From: Rhynochetos jubatus
Taxonomy: Eukaryota > Chordata > Aves > Eurypygiformes > Rhynochetidae
NCBI GenBank assembly: GCA_027574665.1
Contig: CM050666.1
Location: 4,464,001-4,528,000 of the forward strand
Direction: 5' to 3'
Length of the DNA stretch: 64,000 nt
Below are positions 21,314 through 33,865 of the stretch, piece by piece (the stretch's first letter is position 1; each line of letters opens with the position of its first letter). Under the pieces are notes generated by a model. That model made no database searches and had not been told where the DNA came from. It saw nothing but the letters and a program-made list of their open reading frames with translations. The position numbers and the translations under genes are program-made.

Positions 21314-22012
21314 TTGCAAGAAAGTGTTGTAATTTCCCAAATTTTGTTCAACTAGAATTGATCTCACATACACAGTGTGATATCCCAAATAAGGGATAAA
21401 CCAATAATGACCTAGATTAATGACCGGGGGATGATGGGAATTTCTTCTGAAGGTAGATGGCAGAAGACAACATCTTTCACTGGAGTGAAATATGTGTATG
21501 TATGTGTGCTTTGGATGTACTTCAGGGGAAAATCACTCTCAGGCTGCCCTTTCTCTGCTCCTTTGCTGCTTCTCAGGGATCGTTTTTGGATGAACGTGGG
21601 CTCCTTACTGTGGGTTTAGACCATTTCATGAGCCATTCCCAACATGTGAATGGTCCTGTAACTCCCTGTACCAGGAGACATTTATTCCCTTGAATTGTTT
21701 ACCTCTTTATTATTGCTACTACCTCTGCATCAAGCACTAATGTTACTGGTGTCATTTATTTAGCAGAGAAAATTACTTCTGGAGATCTCCCAAGTGCTGG
21801 GGAGATCTGTACCTGGGGGCACAGTTCGGTTTCAAATCAAGGAACAGCAGATCTGGAGCCTTCTAGACAAGCGTCTTTCAGCTCTGGCTGCAGCTTTTAG
21901 CTTAATTTTTTTTTTTCCCCCCACTCCTTCCCATAATATCTCCATTTAAGTCCTTCTCATGTAAACATTTATAAGCACATGATGGTTTTAACAACGATTC
22001 ATCCTATTAAAG

Positions 22013-22103
22013 TCCAAGTGGCTACTCACAGGATGGTTTCCAGAACTAGGCAATAGATATAAAAAGGGCAGGGACCATGACTTCTCTGTGCTATCTCAAG
22101 TGG
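22013..22103. promoter_or_regulatory. Two NKX2-5-like sites flanking a TATA-like word
   Basis: CCAAGTGG near 22014 and TCAAGTGG at 22096-22103 resemble the NK2 consensus TNAAGTG. Between them GATATAAAAAGGGC near 22056 resembles a TATA box. Weak call. Confidence 0.22.
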
Positions 22104-22372
22104 CTAACACTTCAGACACCACAGGCTCAGTTTCAGAGGAGCTGGTCTCCCTTGGCTATATATTAAAGCTACTTAGAAACATGATTTTTTGTTTTCTCTA
22201 GGAAATCCTTTGTGTCCAAATAGGCTCACATTGTTCAGGCAGCTTCAGTAATGGCTCAGTGCAGAGGTCTCATGCAAATGGTCCTGGGAGAAGGAGAGTG
22301 GGATGTGACTTTCTGTGCACAACAAGTTTTTATTACCAGCCAGTAAAATAAATCAAGTTGAGACATGCCAAC

Positions 22373-22390
22373 TTTTTTTTTTTTTTTTTT
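22373..22390 (+). repeat. T18 tract
   Basis: Eighteen consecutive T residues, with no recognisable element body beside it. Confidence 0.8.
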
Positions 22391-23120
22391 GGACCCAAAC
22401 AGAGGTCTTCAGGGCAGAAATAGAGAGATGCCACTTGGGAAAACTATTTTTTACCTGACTTGTGACACTTGTGTTTTATCCAGACCCAAAATGCAGCGGG
22501 TGGAAGGGATGCGGAGGGATGTGTCTGGTCCACAGCTCAGCAAGGTGTTTGGAAAGTCACTCACATGCACATCAGAAGCAGCAACCAACAGTGGTGGCAG
22601 CCCCCAGCTCTGCATGGGGACCACGTGCTGCCCTGGAGGAGGCATTTAGCTCTCCAGGCTGCTTTCAAGCACTTCAAATACCACTGTGAAGTGGTCCCTG
22701 TACCCCGTGTTCTGGCGGGGAGAGGCAGGTTTAACCATCTCTGTGCTGCTGCAGACACGCTGGCACCAATGTCCCTACCTGGTGGGGTCACACTACATGT
22801 CCTCCCGTTGCAAGAGTTCTCCAGGAGCCTGATGGGAGGTGAGGAAAAGCCAGGCAGGATGGAGAAGGGGCAGCCCTGGGGGTCTTTGTCACTCCTGTTT
22901 GTGAATGACTATCAAAGCTATCTGGGGAATGGAGATTTTTTTTTTTTATGCCTTCCCTTGCATCTGGGCAGAGAACCTCCGAGGAATTTCAGGGGATGCC
23001 TAAGTGGCCGTTTGCAAGCAGACGTGACCTTGGCTGCCCATACCCTTGGCTGGCTGGATGTCAGCCAGCTCTGCACTAGAAGGCATGTAGCTCTGTCACT
23101 GTGGCGCTAAGCCTGAACTA
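22391..23120. other. GC-richer stretch with a long open frame, not called as a gene
   Basis: The longest open frame of the window (213 codons, + strand, 22469-23110) lies here. It has no domain, motif or composition typical of a protein I know, its start lacks a convincing context, and a minus-strand frame overlaps it. Chance is the simplest explanation. Confidence 0.55.
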
Positions 23121-23407
23121 TGACCAAAAATAGGAAATTAAAATGCATTCAATGCTTTTTAAATTATTTTTTTTTAAATGAGAAGTAGTGGAGGTTTTAC
23201 TAGCGAACAGTATGTTTTTTAATGTGAGACTTGGACAACTGGTTTTTTTGCTTTAATCTAAAACTGAAGCTATGGCAAAATTAATCTTTTTCATTACAAG
23301 ATGATTCAATGAAGAGAAATGTTTTGCCTTTTTTAATGATCTATCAACTGTCTTCAAATATACCAGGCAATTTAAGTTAAAAACTATCATTCTGTTGAAA
23401 AACCACA

Positions 23408-23440
23408 TTTTCTCTTGAAAAAAAATATTTCAAGAGAAAA
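23408..23440. repeat. 13-bp perfect inverted repeat, 7-nt loop
   Basis: TTTTCTCTTGAAA at 23408-23420 is exactly reverse-complemented at 23428-23440 around an A/T loop. The surrounding 23130-23480 is strongly AT-rich with no known repeat. Confidence 0.9.
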
Positions 23441-23776
23441 AGCTTTCTCTGGGTACCAAGAAAGGTCTCCTGAATATATGTAGCTTCATGCTGTGGTAAT
23501 AGGGAAAAGGAATGAAGAGGGATTATTTTATTTATATGTGGTATTTGTAAGGTGTCTGTAAGGTATTTTTAATCTGCTTAATTGGTGGGCAACCAAACAT
23601 TGAGGTAGAGATGCCAACATAATATCTTTGGGAGAGTTAAAACCTCATCAGTCTTTTGAAGAAGGTATCTATGGACCACTGAGACTTCTGCAAAAAGACA
23701 AGCAGTAGCAGGATGTTACCAAGGAGAAAACACAAAAGCCAAAGCCCCTGAGCATGGTCAGGCAGTTGCTTTAGGG

Positions 23777-23795
23777 AAAAAAAAAAAAAAAAAAA
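23777..23795 (+). repeat. A19 tract
   Basis: Nineteen consecutive A residues. No AATAAA or spliced-gene similarity is seen upstream, so I do not call a retrocopy. Confidence 0.8.
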
Positions 23796-24131
23796 TCAGA
23801 GTTGCCAGGAAAAGCCTCAAGATGATCGTGGTAAGGTTGAGTGAGGGAACACCTGGGGAAGATTGATTAAGAGACGGCCAATGTGTGTGTGTGATTTACG
23901 AGGAGTGGTCCTGGCTTTAGTAGGAGTTCTTTGGAGATATTGCTGCTATGGTGCAGGACAAAAAACTCCTGGATGCAATATAGGTATCGGATTGTCAAAC
24001 ATCACTTGATAAGGTTCCACAAGTGAGATTATTAGTTTACCAAGGGAGAAACAGAATATGAGGTCAGATAAGCTGTGGGGTAGAAACTTGCTTCAAGAAA
24101 CATTACAGTTTCTCTCTATACATCCAACTTG

Positions 24132-24180
24132 ATGTATATATGTGTGTGTATATATGTATCTCCATCTGTCTGTCTGCCTG
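24132..24180 (+). repeat. TA/TG and TGTC simple repeats
   Basis: Alternating TATATGTGTGTGTATATATG followed by (TGTC)-type units. Purine/pyrimidine alternation could adopt Z-DNA. Ordinary microsatellite. Confidence 0.75.
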
Positions 24181-27100
24181 TCCATCTAGCTATTTACTCA
24201 GCTAACATCAGTCACTCCTGCTCCTGTTTCCTGGCAGCTGGGAACAATTCAGTGTGGTGGAGGGATGACTGCTTCAGCTGGGAGAAGATTATTTCAGGGA
24301 CTCCCAGGATGCCGCTTTGGACTTGGGTTTTCTTATGCAAGGATCGGGGTTGTTCTCCTGTGTATTGGCTGATGGAGCTGAAATCAGGGGGATGGTGTTA
24401 CTCACAGCAGCTGGTGAGTAGCTCCTTGGGCAATGGGCACATTGGATGGGAATCATGCAGCAAAGGTGGGTACAACCTAGGGCCTGTACCCCAGTGTGTG
24501 AGAGTTCAGTGCCTCTTTCCTCTAGTCCACTGTGAGTGTGGAGGATTCCCCCTGGTGTCCATCCAGGCTGGCTCCCCTTGGAGTTAATGCAATGGCAGAA
24601 ATTACATTGGAAAGGAAAGAAAATACAGCTGGGCTGTACTCTCATCCCATCTCTACTCCTCTTTCATCTTCTGAGCGGTTTCTACCCCCTCCTATTTCTA
24701 TTCCACTACCATCATTTTGATCAGCTGTATGTCCAGAGTCTCTGAAAAGTTTCCCAATGCAGGGGTGAGCATCAAGCCCACTGGCACCAGCCCTTCCCCT
24801 TGAATGTAAGCCTCAGAACCCCCAGGGAATTATGGCCACAACTGGGAAACCATGGCTCTGATAAACCCATCCCTCCTCTTTCAAGTGTTTACGCTCTATC
24901 CAAGGCACTGGAGCCTCTGTTTTAAGATCTAATGAATAACTAGACCGTGTCTGAAAGATGGCTAAATGAATACGCAGTGTTTTCCAGCTGGATAAGGACA
25001 GGGGAGCAGATAAAAGAAGTTGGATAGCTTTGGCTTTTGGTGTGAGCAATGATCTCGAGCTACGTCTTATTAATGCTGGCAAAATGATGGAGTTTGAGCA
25101 TCCTTGGAGCCTGCAATGCCCAAGGGTCTGGAATACACAGCCCTACATGTACTGTATTTCAAATGCATCAGTAGAGTTTTCAGTCATGTAATCTTTGGGT
25201 TTGTTTGTTTTTATGTCACTTGGAATTCTCTAAGGAATGACAATGACTGGGCTGTGTTCCCTTTCCTCTGATAAGGTTGTAGCTCTTGGAATTTCACATT
25301 TGGAGGTGAAGATTTGAAAGATGTGTCCAAAGGGGGGCGAGGCAGACAGCTTTATAGACTTTGCTTCTACTATTACTCAAGACAAGGTACCAAACTGCTG
25401 TTTTCTGTTTTGGTCTCCAGAGCCTAAATAGCAAGTTCTCTTTCATTCCTGGTCAATAATCACTCTTCTTGGCACAAAAACATGCACTTCTGAAGCGATA
25501 TGATGAGACCTCAGAATGCTTTCAAGGTCATATTGAAAAGACAGACTATTAGAACAAAAGGGAAAGCAGGAAGGCATAAAGCCTGCTCATAAATCCCAAA
25601 TCTTTTGATACCTTCAGCTCTAAAGCTACAACGGGGTAAAAACCACAGCCAGAAAAAGAATATGGGACACTGGGATTTCATTTACCAAGGAGTCAGCTGG
25701 GAACTTAGGTGAGATAGAGTAATGGGATTACCTTGGGAGAGTGACCATAGGAAAACAATGCCTGCTTTCGCTGTGGTTGTAAGGAAGGATGCTACTGTCC
25801 TGTGGATTGGGACAATCAGGAAGAGGCCAGGTCCAAAGCATACTCTTTGGGGGTGGGGAGGAATCCTAAACCCCTAAACTGAGGTTTTCCAAATTGTTAA
25901 GGGACTGAGCAGGGCAAAAGACTCATACTGGTCTTGGGGAGGAAGTTCATAATCAGTGGGGACACTGTCTGGCCATGAGTGAAAAGGGAATTCCAGACAA
26001 AACTCTTCCCTTATGGGACAGTAAAATGATGGAGGCAGTTGGCAAGAAGACCATGAAGGCCTTATGTGCTTTTAAGACCCAGCTAGGCATTTTTCTAGAA
26101 AACTGTGTGTGGGGAGCTTGGAGGGAAAGGAGTGAAAGAAAATGGAGAGTGGGATAGGATGCAATAAGTTGGAACAGGGATGTGTTCTGGGGCTCATAGC
26201 CATACAGACAATTCTCAAAAAGGACTATCTCCTGTGGTGTCTCCTGACCTCCCTAATGCCCACCTGAAAGAGGTTTTTCCAACAAATTCCCACTCTGGCT
26301 TGCTGTGTATGAGGCTGCCTTGAACGAAGACCTAGGCAGAGCAGATCTGAATGGAGCTTTTCTGAGGGAACAGGCCTCTGAGCTGCATCTTGTACTTGCA
26401 TCCAGCTGATACATGTTCCTACAAGCACCGTAATCATCAACTTGATGAAAAAAAGATGTTAAACTGCCAAAATGTGTTTGGGAGCCTTCACCTTGTATAG
26501 GCTGTACTGGCACTTGCAATACCCTGGCAAGCGCAGTGCCAGTCACTCTTCCAGGGCACAATGGGATGGCTGGCAGCATAACCCCATTTTCAAATATGTT
26601 TTCCTTGAAAATTAACTCTATTCCAGTCAAAACCAGCACACGGAGAGAGATCAGCTGTTCCTGCAGTCAGGGAGAGGAGCCCTCATCATCTAATTTTAGT
26701 AACTTAGGCATCGAAGCTAAGCTACCCACCCAGGCTTCTTGAAGGAACACGTGTGTCCTTTGACTCCTGGAGACACAGTGCAGGTCAATACCACAGATAA
26801 AGCACACGGCTGTAGGGATGCCCCAGCAGTGCGGATGATGCTTTGGGTGAGGACATGGCATTGGCAGAGAGTCAGACTTCTGTTCTGAGCCTCTTGTACG
26901 CCTAGACAGAAAGATAAACAGAAAAGGGAAACAGTGGCTGGATCAACAGAAATGAAGCTTCTATTCTGATGTTTGCTTTTGATGGTGTTTACATTATTTT
27001 CTGCCAGAGACAAAGTCAACAACAAACTATAATAATCGCAGCAACAACAAAAAAATCCCCACTAGGCCTGTTTCCTAACTCCTGCTTTGGCACCGACTGT

Positions 27101-28330
27101 CTGCTGCTTGCTTCTCGTGTTATAGCGCTGCTTGGAAGTGATAAGAAGCACACAACCTCCTGTACTTCAAAGTGCACTAGAAATAGAAAGAGAGATACAG
27201 TGCTCCAAAAGGAAACCGACTGGCTTCAGGCTTCCCCCAGGGCTGACTTTGTGGTTCAACACCCAGGAGCCCGATGCAGCATTGCAAATCAAGGACAAAT
27301 TTTCTGTTCTCTTTGACAGGTAGTAGGTCTATCTGCTAGCCAAAACCAAAACATCTCTGCTTTAACCAAATTTGCTGGCATTGAGGCATCAGTGAGGTAA
27401 ATGGCACGTGTCATTGACGTGACCATTTTTTGGCTGAAGCCCTTTGGTCCAGGACCTCCTTTTCATTTTAGGTATAAAGTAGCTGTGGATTTACCGGTGA
27501 GTGTTAGAAAAATGGTGGATTCTTCAGCAGAAAGTTCCACAGATTGCCCAAGTATGATGATAAAGACAACCACCTGCTCCTCCTGTTTGGAAGGGAGGAG
27601 CTTTGGGTGGCTTGTGGCTCATCAGATGTGGCCCCTCTTGGGTTCCTATAGGTCTTCACTGAGTCTGTTGCCTTTTTCTCACTGTTCATCCCACAGATGG
27701 TAAATCCCTTCCAAACCAACATCTACAGAGACTGGCAAGAATGCTAAGTGATGGAGTGGGGAACTTGTCCACCAGATGTGGGTTTGGGTTTGCAAGACGG
27801 ATAGAGTGTGCCAGACTCTGGTTTCCCTGCACTTGGCAAGACATACAGGGGAGAGGCAGATGGCTTCTGTAAAGTCAAGATCTTTGCCCGAAGACCAGCC
27901 TTAGGGAGCACTTGGATTTCACCAAACATTAGGCCAGTAAAAACCCCTAATAATTAACATCAAACACCTGTTTAGATCCATTGACCCCTAGGGACCATCC
28001 AGTCTTTGTGCAAGCACAGTGATCTCCCCTTCACTGAGCCTGTGGTCAAATTGCGAACCATCTCTGACGCTGGGCAGGTGCTGAACCCGCACTACTGTCT
28101 TTACCAGCACTGTTCTTGTGCTTAATCTAGCACAGGCTCATCACAGTTTTTCACTTTTTTGGCAGTGAATTTAGTTATGCACCTGCTCAGCTATCTCAGA
28201 GGTGGACTCAGGAGATCAAAAGGTGCATGAAAATATCTAATCCCCATTTTCTGCTCCACTGACACATATGTTGTTCTACTCTCCAAAGCAAACATTTCAG
28301 CGTTCAAGAAGATGAGGACTGCTTTCCATG
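24181..28330. other. Intergenic, nothing recognised
   Basis: About 4 kb with no recognised repeat, RNA or gene. A GATA word (AGGTCAGATAAG) lies just upstream near 24061. AATAATCGCAGCAACAACAAAAAAAT near 27030 is a short simple A/C-rich patch. Confidence 0.5.
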
Positions 28331-28339
28331 AATAGTTTT

Positions 28340-28362
28340 GGTCTCTTCTTAAAGAAGAGACC
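28340..28362. repeat. 23-bp palindrome: 11-bp arms, one-base centre
   Basis: GGTCTCTTCTT and its exact reverse complement AAGAAGAGACC are separated by a single A. No flanking transposon signature seen. Confidence 0.9.
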
Positions 28363-30540
28363 TGGGAAAATCTGTGGAAACTTTCTCACTAGCCCAAGTG
28401 AATTGAGAGAAAGAAAACTGCTTCAGAGTCAAAAAGTGAAATGTTTTTGTTTTTTCTTGCATTGAAATGAACGTGAAAGGTAATTCATGAGGGAAAGGGA
28501 AATGGCTGTCTGTAGAAACCACAAAAAAAGCTTTCTAGAACCTGTCTCCAGTCTTGCTGCACTTGGATTAATCACTGGTTTACAACCTGGATGTCAGCAA
28601 GTCATGCGTGATCAGCTCCTCTGCAAAACAGGCCATACATACACTGTGGGACAGGGGAAGGGGTTCGATTGATGAAAAATCACTGTTGGACAGGCCAGCA
28701 GATAGGCAACTGGCATTTGATCAGAATAACTTCAGTCTGGATCTCATCTTGCTAATCTCTGCTAAAATCCTGGCCTCATCCTTCCTCCCCAGCTCAAAGA
28801 GGAGGGGAATAAAATAAAAGGAAGTGGTTGAAAAAGTCTTTAAGGAGGAAATTCTTGTCTAATTCTAGGTCATGGCAGGGGCTGTGTGTTCTACATGGGA
28901 AGATAATAGAATATACCATGACTGGAAAAGACATTGTCCATTTTGAATCCAGCACTGAAGACTTCCTCCGATCTGGCCCAAAAAGGGAGAAAAAACACAG
29001 GGCTTTGTGCACGGAAAGGGTGGCTCATTACATGGGAGGAATCGTGTCCTGGCTGCCTGGGGAGGCAGGATGTCAAGCTCAGAAGGCCAAACGTTTATTT
29101 TGGAAAAGCAAGCTCAGAGATTCTCATCTGTGCATGAATGTGGTTCACCTCCTTCTCCTCCTCCAGCCCCCTCTTTGCTGTCTCTCCACCTCCTCCTGGG
29201 AGGAACAGACCCTCTTGGTGGCCCTGTCCCCCTCACCTGGGCACAGTGTCACTGTCACCTGTTGGCAGCAGAGCTCCAGGTAGAGAAGGGTGAAGCTGGA
29301 GGCTGGTTTCCTCCTCCCAAACTCTTTGTGGTGCTGCCCTGATGGGAAGCCTTGGCTTCTTCAGTTTCATACACTTCAGCTCGCTCCCTCTTTCCATGAG
29401 TTTCCAAAGTGCTTTCTGAGGAGCCAGAACACCTGCTCTGTGAACTCAGATCCATGGGGGAAGATGGCAGAGATGCTCCTCCTGAAGTGGTATGATTTTT
29501 TAAAAATTGCAGGTAGATACAATTCCTTCTTTCTCTCCTGAAGCATCTGGCACACTGCCTCAATAGTTCTCTCTTCTTTCCCCCTTGCCAACAGCATCTC
29601 TCCCTCCGCTTCTTCCCTTTCTGCGCTGTACCTGCAGAAGTGGCAGCTGATTACCCGTGTTGGATGTGTCAGTTTGAGCCCTCTGTCCTGGTTCCATGAG
29701 CATGCCATCTCGCAGCCAGCAGTCACATCTTGCCTCCAAGAAGTGCTTGCTCTCTACCAGCCAATGTCACTTCCAGAGCTCTGCTCTTCCCCCTGGATGA
29801 ATAATGGCATCGCCTGACTGTGCCAGCTCTTATTTCTGCCTAGTGCAACTGTCTGAAGTCAGTCCAGGAGACGGATCTTGAATTAGAGAATGACAGCAAG
29901 GACTTAATCTCATGTACAATTAGTGATCAAGACTCAACTCTAGAGATATAAGCAGAGAGATGCAGCTTCTGCTATTTGCTTTTTCAGCAACTGCCCAATA
30001 ATTCTCTAAATCCAAACTTTGGATCACTCAGCTATTATTTTGGAAAAGGGAACAAAAAAAACCCAAACTAAGCCTGTTGCAGCCCCTTGAAGTGGACTCA
30101 AATGGAAATAAAAGCTCTTTGCGCAGTGAGCTTTGGACTGATTTTTCATTTCATGTCCAAAAATTACTTGGAAAGATCATGTCGGCCAAAGGCCAGGGTC
30201 TAGTCTGCGTACCTGCACTGCTGTCCAGATGGAGAAGAAAAAGAACAGATGCATCGAGATGAAGAGAAGGATTTCAGAATGTGTTTCAAAGCCTCCTGTT
30301 CGCTGAAAGGGCTGGAAAGCTATTTAGAAAACATATCTAGGGTTTCCTTTGAACATAAGGAAAAAATTGACTTGGACAGTGCTAACACAGTGCCTTTCCA
30401 GGCTTACCACAGTGGGGAAATGCCATTTGCTTGCTAGGAACTCAACCCAAACTCTCCCTTGGGTCAGCTGCCTCTGTGTTGAACAGGCTGGGGTGGGAGG
30501 AGACAAGCGCATGGGAAGCTGAATGAGACTTTAAAAATAT
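28363..30540. other. Intergenic, nothing recognised
   Basis: Includes a CT-rich stretch at about 29145-29215 (CTCCTTCTCCTCCTCC-like). Open frames of up to 151 codons resemble no protein. Confidence 0.5.
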
Positions 30541-30548
30541 TTGGCCTT

Positions 30549-30558
30549 CCTATAATGG
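30549..30558. promoter_or_regulatory. Perfect CArG box (SRF site)
   Basis: CCTATAATGG fits CC(A/T)6GG exactly. It lies in an AT-rich patch (30525-30600) with GGTTAAAG and a T-rich run. SRF/myocardin drive cardiac and muscle genes, so the motif fits the locus. One such match is weak evidence alone. Confidence 0.3.
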
Positions 30559-30619
30559 AGGTTAAAGTTGGCAAATGGTTTGGTATTTTTTTTTTCCTAT
30601 GACTTTGCCCAAGTGTCCG

Positions 30620-33040
30620 AAGAGATCTGTGATCGCAGTGCTCTCACAGGTTCATTTGAAGCAAAAGGAAGAAAAATTCTTTGGCTGGCCCAGATTTGGG
30701 TGTTTGTAGAGAGGGCTGCCTGAGGCTCACATCCAGACAGGGAGGCTGAGCAGTTACACCCGCCTTAGGTGGTGCACGTGCTCTGTTGACTGGTACAAGT
30801 GGACCATTGCTTTCTAGTCCTTCTGTGAATCTACACCATCTCTGCCTGAGCCATCCTCCGCCAGTAACCTCAGTGTCTCTCTCTGGCCATGGGCAGATCT
30901 TCCACCTCCTGCTGCAAAGGACATGGTTCTGCCTAGCTCTCTGGTCTCTGGATTCATGCAAACGTGAATGGATAAATGAATACTGTGCACCTGCTGTCCC
31001 CTCTCGTTCAAGGAAGGTAGGAGGTGCAGGGAACAAGCACCTTCCCATCCCATTTGCAGCATCAGTGTGGCTTCAGCTCCTGGTAACCAGTTACCTTGAA
31101 TCCTAGACATGGAAATCAGTTTCTCTCCCTCTTCTCAATCTTCTAGACATATTTGGTTTTCCACTAGAAACAGAGAAATTTTGAAAAACAGGAGTTCACA
31201 CGTTTCTTCTTCTGCTGTGTTAACTATAGGCACAGAAAAATAAAAAGCAGACACCTAGACTAGTATCAGCAATGGCTTCCATGGAAACCATGAGGTTTTT
31301 TAACAACTCTGGAAACCGATGGTGATGTGTGTTCACTGAATGTGAAGTTCTGGCAGCTGGAGCTAATGCTGAAACCAGTGGATCTAACATGGAAATCAAC
31401 GTGGGACTAACGTTGAGCTTGATGGAAAAACATGGTCCTCACAGGGAAATGCTCTAAGAGCAGCTGTACAAATTGGGTAAAGCCAATATGGAGGAAAACA
31501 TCAAACTTGACCAAGAATAACCAAATGGAGGGCTAAAGTCCAATCTCAGATATATGGACACCAGACCCTGCTTTTCATTTATAATAATGTTGCTTTACAA
31601 CCTTCTGGCAGCATTCCTTAGCCTAAAAGTTGTACTCAATTCCCTTCCCACTGAAGGCCTATGTATTCCACCACTGTGGACTAAGTTTTGGGATAAGAGA
31701 ACTAGCCTTAATGTGTCCAGAAACCACATACAGCGAGAAAAGCAGAACCGACAAGTGTGAACATTCTATTTTTGCAGAGTCCAGTGATGTATTTGAGCTG
31801 CAGCAAGCTGTCGAAGCAATGCAGACTGAATTGATCCACACTCTTGCCTTTCTTGTGGGAAATTGTGGAAATTCCTCACCTTCTTGAAAGAGACCCTGAA
31901 GAAGAGGCACTGAGGTCTGAGACCCAGGTCTTGCCTCAAATTTACCTTCCAAGTTTTGCTGTGACTCTTCTCTGAACCTGGATTCAGGAACTTCGTCTGT
32001 CGGTCTCAGCTTGCCTGAGTATATGCCCTAACCTGCTAAATAAAATGCTTGCAACCGTTATCGGTGATATATTCCAAGAGTTTTTAGGCTTGAATGTCTA
32101 ATGAGGCAAGACCTTCACCTTGGATGTAAAGCTCGAAGTGACAGCTTAAACAGAAAATGGGACTGCTGCCATACAGAGCACAGGGGAAGTGTAGGAGAGA
32201 TCTTACGCAACCTGCTTTGCCTGCCCTATGGTGGGGCAGCCAGACCTTTGTCTCTCCTGTGCTTTGAGGCTCTTTCTTGCTGAGGCTCCTCAGCAGAGCT
32301 ATGGACATGTGAATCAGGGCATGGGGTGGCCATTCTTGACCTCTGCCCCAGGGTTGGCTTTGGCTCTGGTGTCTCCTGAAGTGTCATGGAGCACAGACTT
32401 GGAAACGCAGGAAAGCTGCCCTCCCAGCATTGTTGCTGGTGTGTTGACGTGACCTGGTTGAGGAAGCCAGAGCAAGAGTTCAAACCAGTCTTACCATCTT
32501 CTGAACTTCCCAGGCTAGATGTGAGCTTGGAGGACCACTCTGCTTTCAATTCTGTCACTACTAATCTAGAGAACCCTGGTTTGGTGGGCTCACACTCCAC
32601 TTACCATGACTGGGCTAACTGGTAGCCTGTGCTAGAAAGAGGGCCTGCAACAAACCCTGTGTATGATGCATATCTTTGTATGGAACAGAGAAAAAATTCC
32701 TCAGCTCAATGCATAGCAGCGGCAGACTCTTGCGTAGAAGATCTGTGCCTGAAAAATTGTCTGTCTTCAGCTGTCATCTAGTTTAATAAAGGCAGGATGG
32801 AGAGGGAATAGCTTTTCTTACCTCTTTAGACCGTCGCCACTACAACAGCACTACAGCAGAACTGGACCAATATGCACAGAGGGAGGAAAAAGTTGTATCT
32901 TTAGAGAGACAAGCAGACAGACAAATAGACAGCTAGCCAGATTCTTCTCTGTTATATGCATGTAACTCCAAAAATATTAAAAGAACTATTTGTAACCAGG
33001 AACAGAATCAAACTGCTGGCGTAGTTCACTGTAAAAGATT
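30620..33040. other. Intergenic, nothing recognised
   Basis: No gene or repeat family recognised. A degenerate (AGAC)n patch occurs at about 32905-32933. Sequence around 31270-31450 repeats CATGGAAA-type words loosely, without a clear unit. Confidence 0.5.
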
Positions 33041-33049
33041 TTCAGTTCA

Positions 33050-33340
33050 ATCTTTGATGGCATTTTAATAGTAACAGCTACTCATCAGCAATGTCAGGGT
33101 TAAATATTCCCAGCATGTGTGCAATTGCAGAAATACCCCAAGAAGAACCAAGGAAATATTTCCATCTTAAACTCCGATAAGGAGTGAAAATGTGCAACTC
33201 GTTCCATATGGTGGCTGAGAGCCTTGAGCCAAGCGGAAAGCCGCGGAGTCTGCCAATGCGTAAGAACTTGCAAGCCTGATAAATGAGTGCGTTGCTTTGG
33301 GAAAGCCAGAGACGAAGTCACACTAGAAAGTAGAAAACAG
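33050..33340. promoter_or_regulatory. Candidate enhancer with GATA and T-box words
   Basis: Word-dense stretch with CTCCGATAAGG near 33174, CCTGATAAATG near 33277, and GTCACACTAG near 33317 resembling a T-box half site. The preceding AT-rich part contains TTTGATGG and TTAAATATTCC. GATA4-TBX5 co-binding is a known cardiac theme; occupancy here is inference. Confidence 0.3.
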
Positions 33341-33362
33341 AAGAAAAGTGAGGAGTCTTTTT

Positions 33363-33381
33363 AAAAAAAAAAAAAAAAAAA
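33363..33381 (+). repeat. A19 tract
   Basis: Nineteen consecutive A residues just after the candidate enhancer. No retrocopy recognised upstream. Confidence 0.8.
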
Positions 33382-33865
33382 GCCAAGTTTACCCATTTTT
33401 CTTGTTGGATGGCAGCAAGAATTTCTGGAAATGTTTTACATGTCAAAAATTTAACCAAGCTGGGATGTTTGTGGACAGGCCATTATGCAATGAATAAATA
33501 AATCAGGGAAAAAAAAAGCAGGGGGAAGAGTCTATCTTCTCTCCTACTTTACGAAAATTATCCTGGACTAAGACAGCTGCATTCTTCTAGGATACTCTGT
33601 GCAAGCCAGGATGAAAGTGCTCACAAACTGGAGATGGACCATTCTCCGATTTCTCCAGCACTGACGTGTAAGACAACACTGTGCCTGGTTGCGCATCAAG
33701 GAGGGAAGGGACACCAGGGGAGAGCTACGGCCAGAGAAGCGTCTGAGCACTGGGCATCCTCCAGCAGCGGGATGCAGGCTCCTAGCTGCTCTCCAGGTCT
33801 GGGACCACCCCCAGCACCAGGCATGGGTGCTTGGCCAAACAGAAGTGGGGCCGTGTCTGGCACCT

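Noticed and set aside
22469-23110. Longest open reading frame of the window (213 codons, + strand)
   Set aside because: No recognisable domain or motif, an overlapping frame on the other strand, no splice or promoter context. A few frames of this size are expected by chance in 64 kb.
23777-23795. A19 tract as the tail of a processed pseudogene (same for 33363-33381 and 6638-6660)
   Set aside because: No upstream sequence resembles a spliced mRNA, no AATAAA at the right distance, and no target duplication seen.
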